Part shown: positions 5,494-6,268 of the stretch, piece after piece | How the letters are laid out: the number at the start of each line of letters is the position of its first letter | Numbering within the stretch: position 1 is the stretch's first letter | Assembly: GCA_017353855.1 (NCBI GenBank) | Contig: JAFMSA010000264.1 | Location: 1 to 6,268 of the forward strand | Direction of reading: 5' to 3' | From: Alphaproteobacteria bacterium | GTDB taxonomy: Bacteria; Pseudomonadota; Alphaproteobacteria; ATCC43930; CGMCC-115725 | Length of the DNA: 6,268 nucleotides | The notes under the pieces: model-generated | What the model saw: the letters and a program-made list of their open reading frames with translations, nothing else | Told to the model about the DNA's origin: nothing | Database searches by the model: none | Position numbers and translations under genes: made by a program

Positions 5494-6268
5494 ATTGGCG
5501 ACCGCGCAAGGACGGTATCGCGGGCGCGACCGATTGCACGGGCGCGCTGGGCGACGCAGAGCTATCCCCCGAAGGCTTGCCTGGAGGCGGTGTGCCCGCA
5601 GTCCCCTTGGTGCCGCCCAAGCTGGGCAACGGCAGGTAAGGAAGCACACCGTTTGCGCCCCGCGCGGATCGATCGATGATTACCTTGTTGCTACTCTCTA
5701 GAATTTCCTCCATCGTCTCGAGGTAGAGCCGCTGGAGCGTGATGTCCTGCGCGGCCTTGAAGGCGTGGTAGACCGACAGGAAGCGGTCGGAATCGCCGTG
5801 CGACCGATTGATGATTTGTTGACGGTAGGCTTCCGCTTCCTGCCTGATCCGCACGGCGTCGCCGCGGGCTCGCGGGATGATGTCGTTACGGTACGCCTCA
5901 GCCTCGTTGCGCAGTCTTTCGCGGTCGGCGAGCGCGCGCTGCACGTCGCGAAATGCGTCGATGACCGGAGCCGGCGGATCGACCCTCAGCAGCTGCAGCG
6001 CAGTAATTTCCACTCCGGAGCGATAAGAATCGAGGATGCCTTGCAGCAGGTGCTGTGTGTCGGTTTCGATCTTGCCGCGCCCTTCCGAGAGCGCCTGGGC
6101 GATCGGGGTTTCGCCAACCACTTCGCGCATGGCGCTCTCGGCAGCGGATTTGACAGTCGCGTCCGGATCGCGGATGTCGAACAGATACGAATAGGCGTCT
6201 TTGACTACCCAGAAGACGGCGAAATTGATGTCGACAATATTCTCGTCGCCGGTCAGCATCAGCGCTTC
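5492..6268 (-). CDS. hflK: HflK, SPFH/band-7 subunit of the FtsH-associated HflKC complex, 3' part, truncated by window edge
   Basis: HflK is the partner of HflC in the membrane complex that modulates the FtsH protease. The frame is open to the right edge. The visible 258 residues begin EALMLTGDENIVDINFAVFW, a stretch characteristic of HflK within the band-7 domain. The N terminus with its Gly/Pro-rich cytoplasmic leader and transmembrane helix lies outside the window. Further HflK signatures are SAAESAMREVVG, KIETDTQHLLQ, VDPPAPVIDAFRDVQ, RNEAEAYRNDIIPRARGDA (charged coiled-coil helix), RFLSVYHAFKAA and QRLYLETMEEIL, then VLPYLPLPSLGG. The last 40 or so residues are a low-complexity Gly/Pro/Ser/Ala tail, probably disordered. 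It ends with TGA at 5492 and is the first visible gene of the hflK-hflC-DUF2065 run. Its promoter must be outside the window. Confidence 0.96.
   Translation of the reverse strand, partial: EALMLTGDENIVDINFAVFWVVKDAYSYLFDIRDPDATVKSAAESAMREVVGETPIAQALSEGRGKIETDTQHLLQGILDSYRSGVEITALQLLRVDPPAPVIDAFRDVQRALADRERLRNEAEAYRNDIIPRARGDAVRIRQEAEAYRQQIINRSHGDSDRFLSVYHAFKAAQDITLQRLYLETMEEILESSNKVIIDRSARGANGVLPYLPLPSLGGTKGTAGTPPPGKPSGDSSASPSAPVQSVAPAIPSLRGRQ

Overview
The window reads as chromosomal core-genome DNA from a GC-rich alphaproteobacterium. The MiaA, HflK/HflC and acetolactate synthase sequences look alphaproteobacterial, and my impression from remembered family members is a Rhodospirillales-like lineage. 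That placement is inference and needs a homology search. Seven protein genes fill almost the whole window, and two of them run off the ends. I see no tRNA or rRNA, no CRISPR array, no insertion sequence and no island-like change in composition.

Layout from high to low coordinates, following the minus strand: hflK (3' part, entering from the right edge), hflC, a small DUF2065 membrane protein gene, and a DegP/HtrA-type periplasmic serine protease gene. These four form a minus-strand run devoted to membrane and envelope protein quality control. HflK and HflC form the SPFH complex that binds the FtsH protease, and the DegP-like enzyme degrades or refolds damaged proteins in the periplasm. Facing this run on the plus strand is serB (phosphoserine phosphatase, last step of serine synthesis). 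Divergent from serB is miaA (tRNA A37 dimethylallyltransferase). Downstream of miaA on the same strand is ilvB/ilvI (acetolactate synthase large subunit, branched-chain amino acid synthesis), cut by the left edge.

Intergenic gaps are short: 74 bp between miaA and ilvB, 63 bp between the divergent miaA and serB starts, 66 bp between the convergent serB and degP ends, 132 bp between degP and the DUF2065 gene, 38 bp between that gene and hflC, and 10 bp between hflC and hflK. There is no gene-free stretch over 300 bp.

I did not find a new biological system here. The most notable observation is in SerB: the second acidic residue of the HAD catalytic motif is Glu instead of the usual Asp (DxE rather than DxD), while every other catalytic residue is kept. 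Other points are start-site questions for miaA and degP, and an hflK stop codon that overlaps the hflC ribosome binding site.
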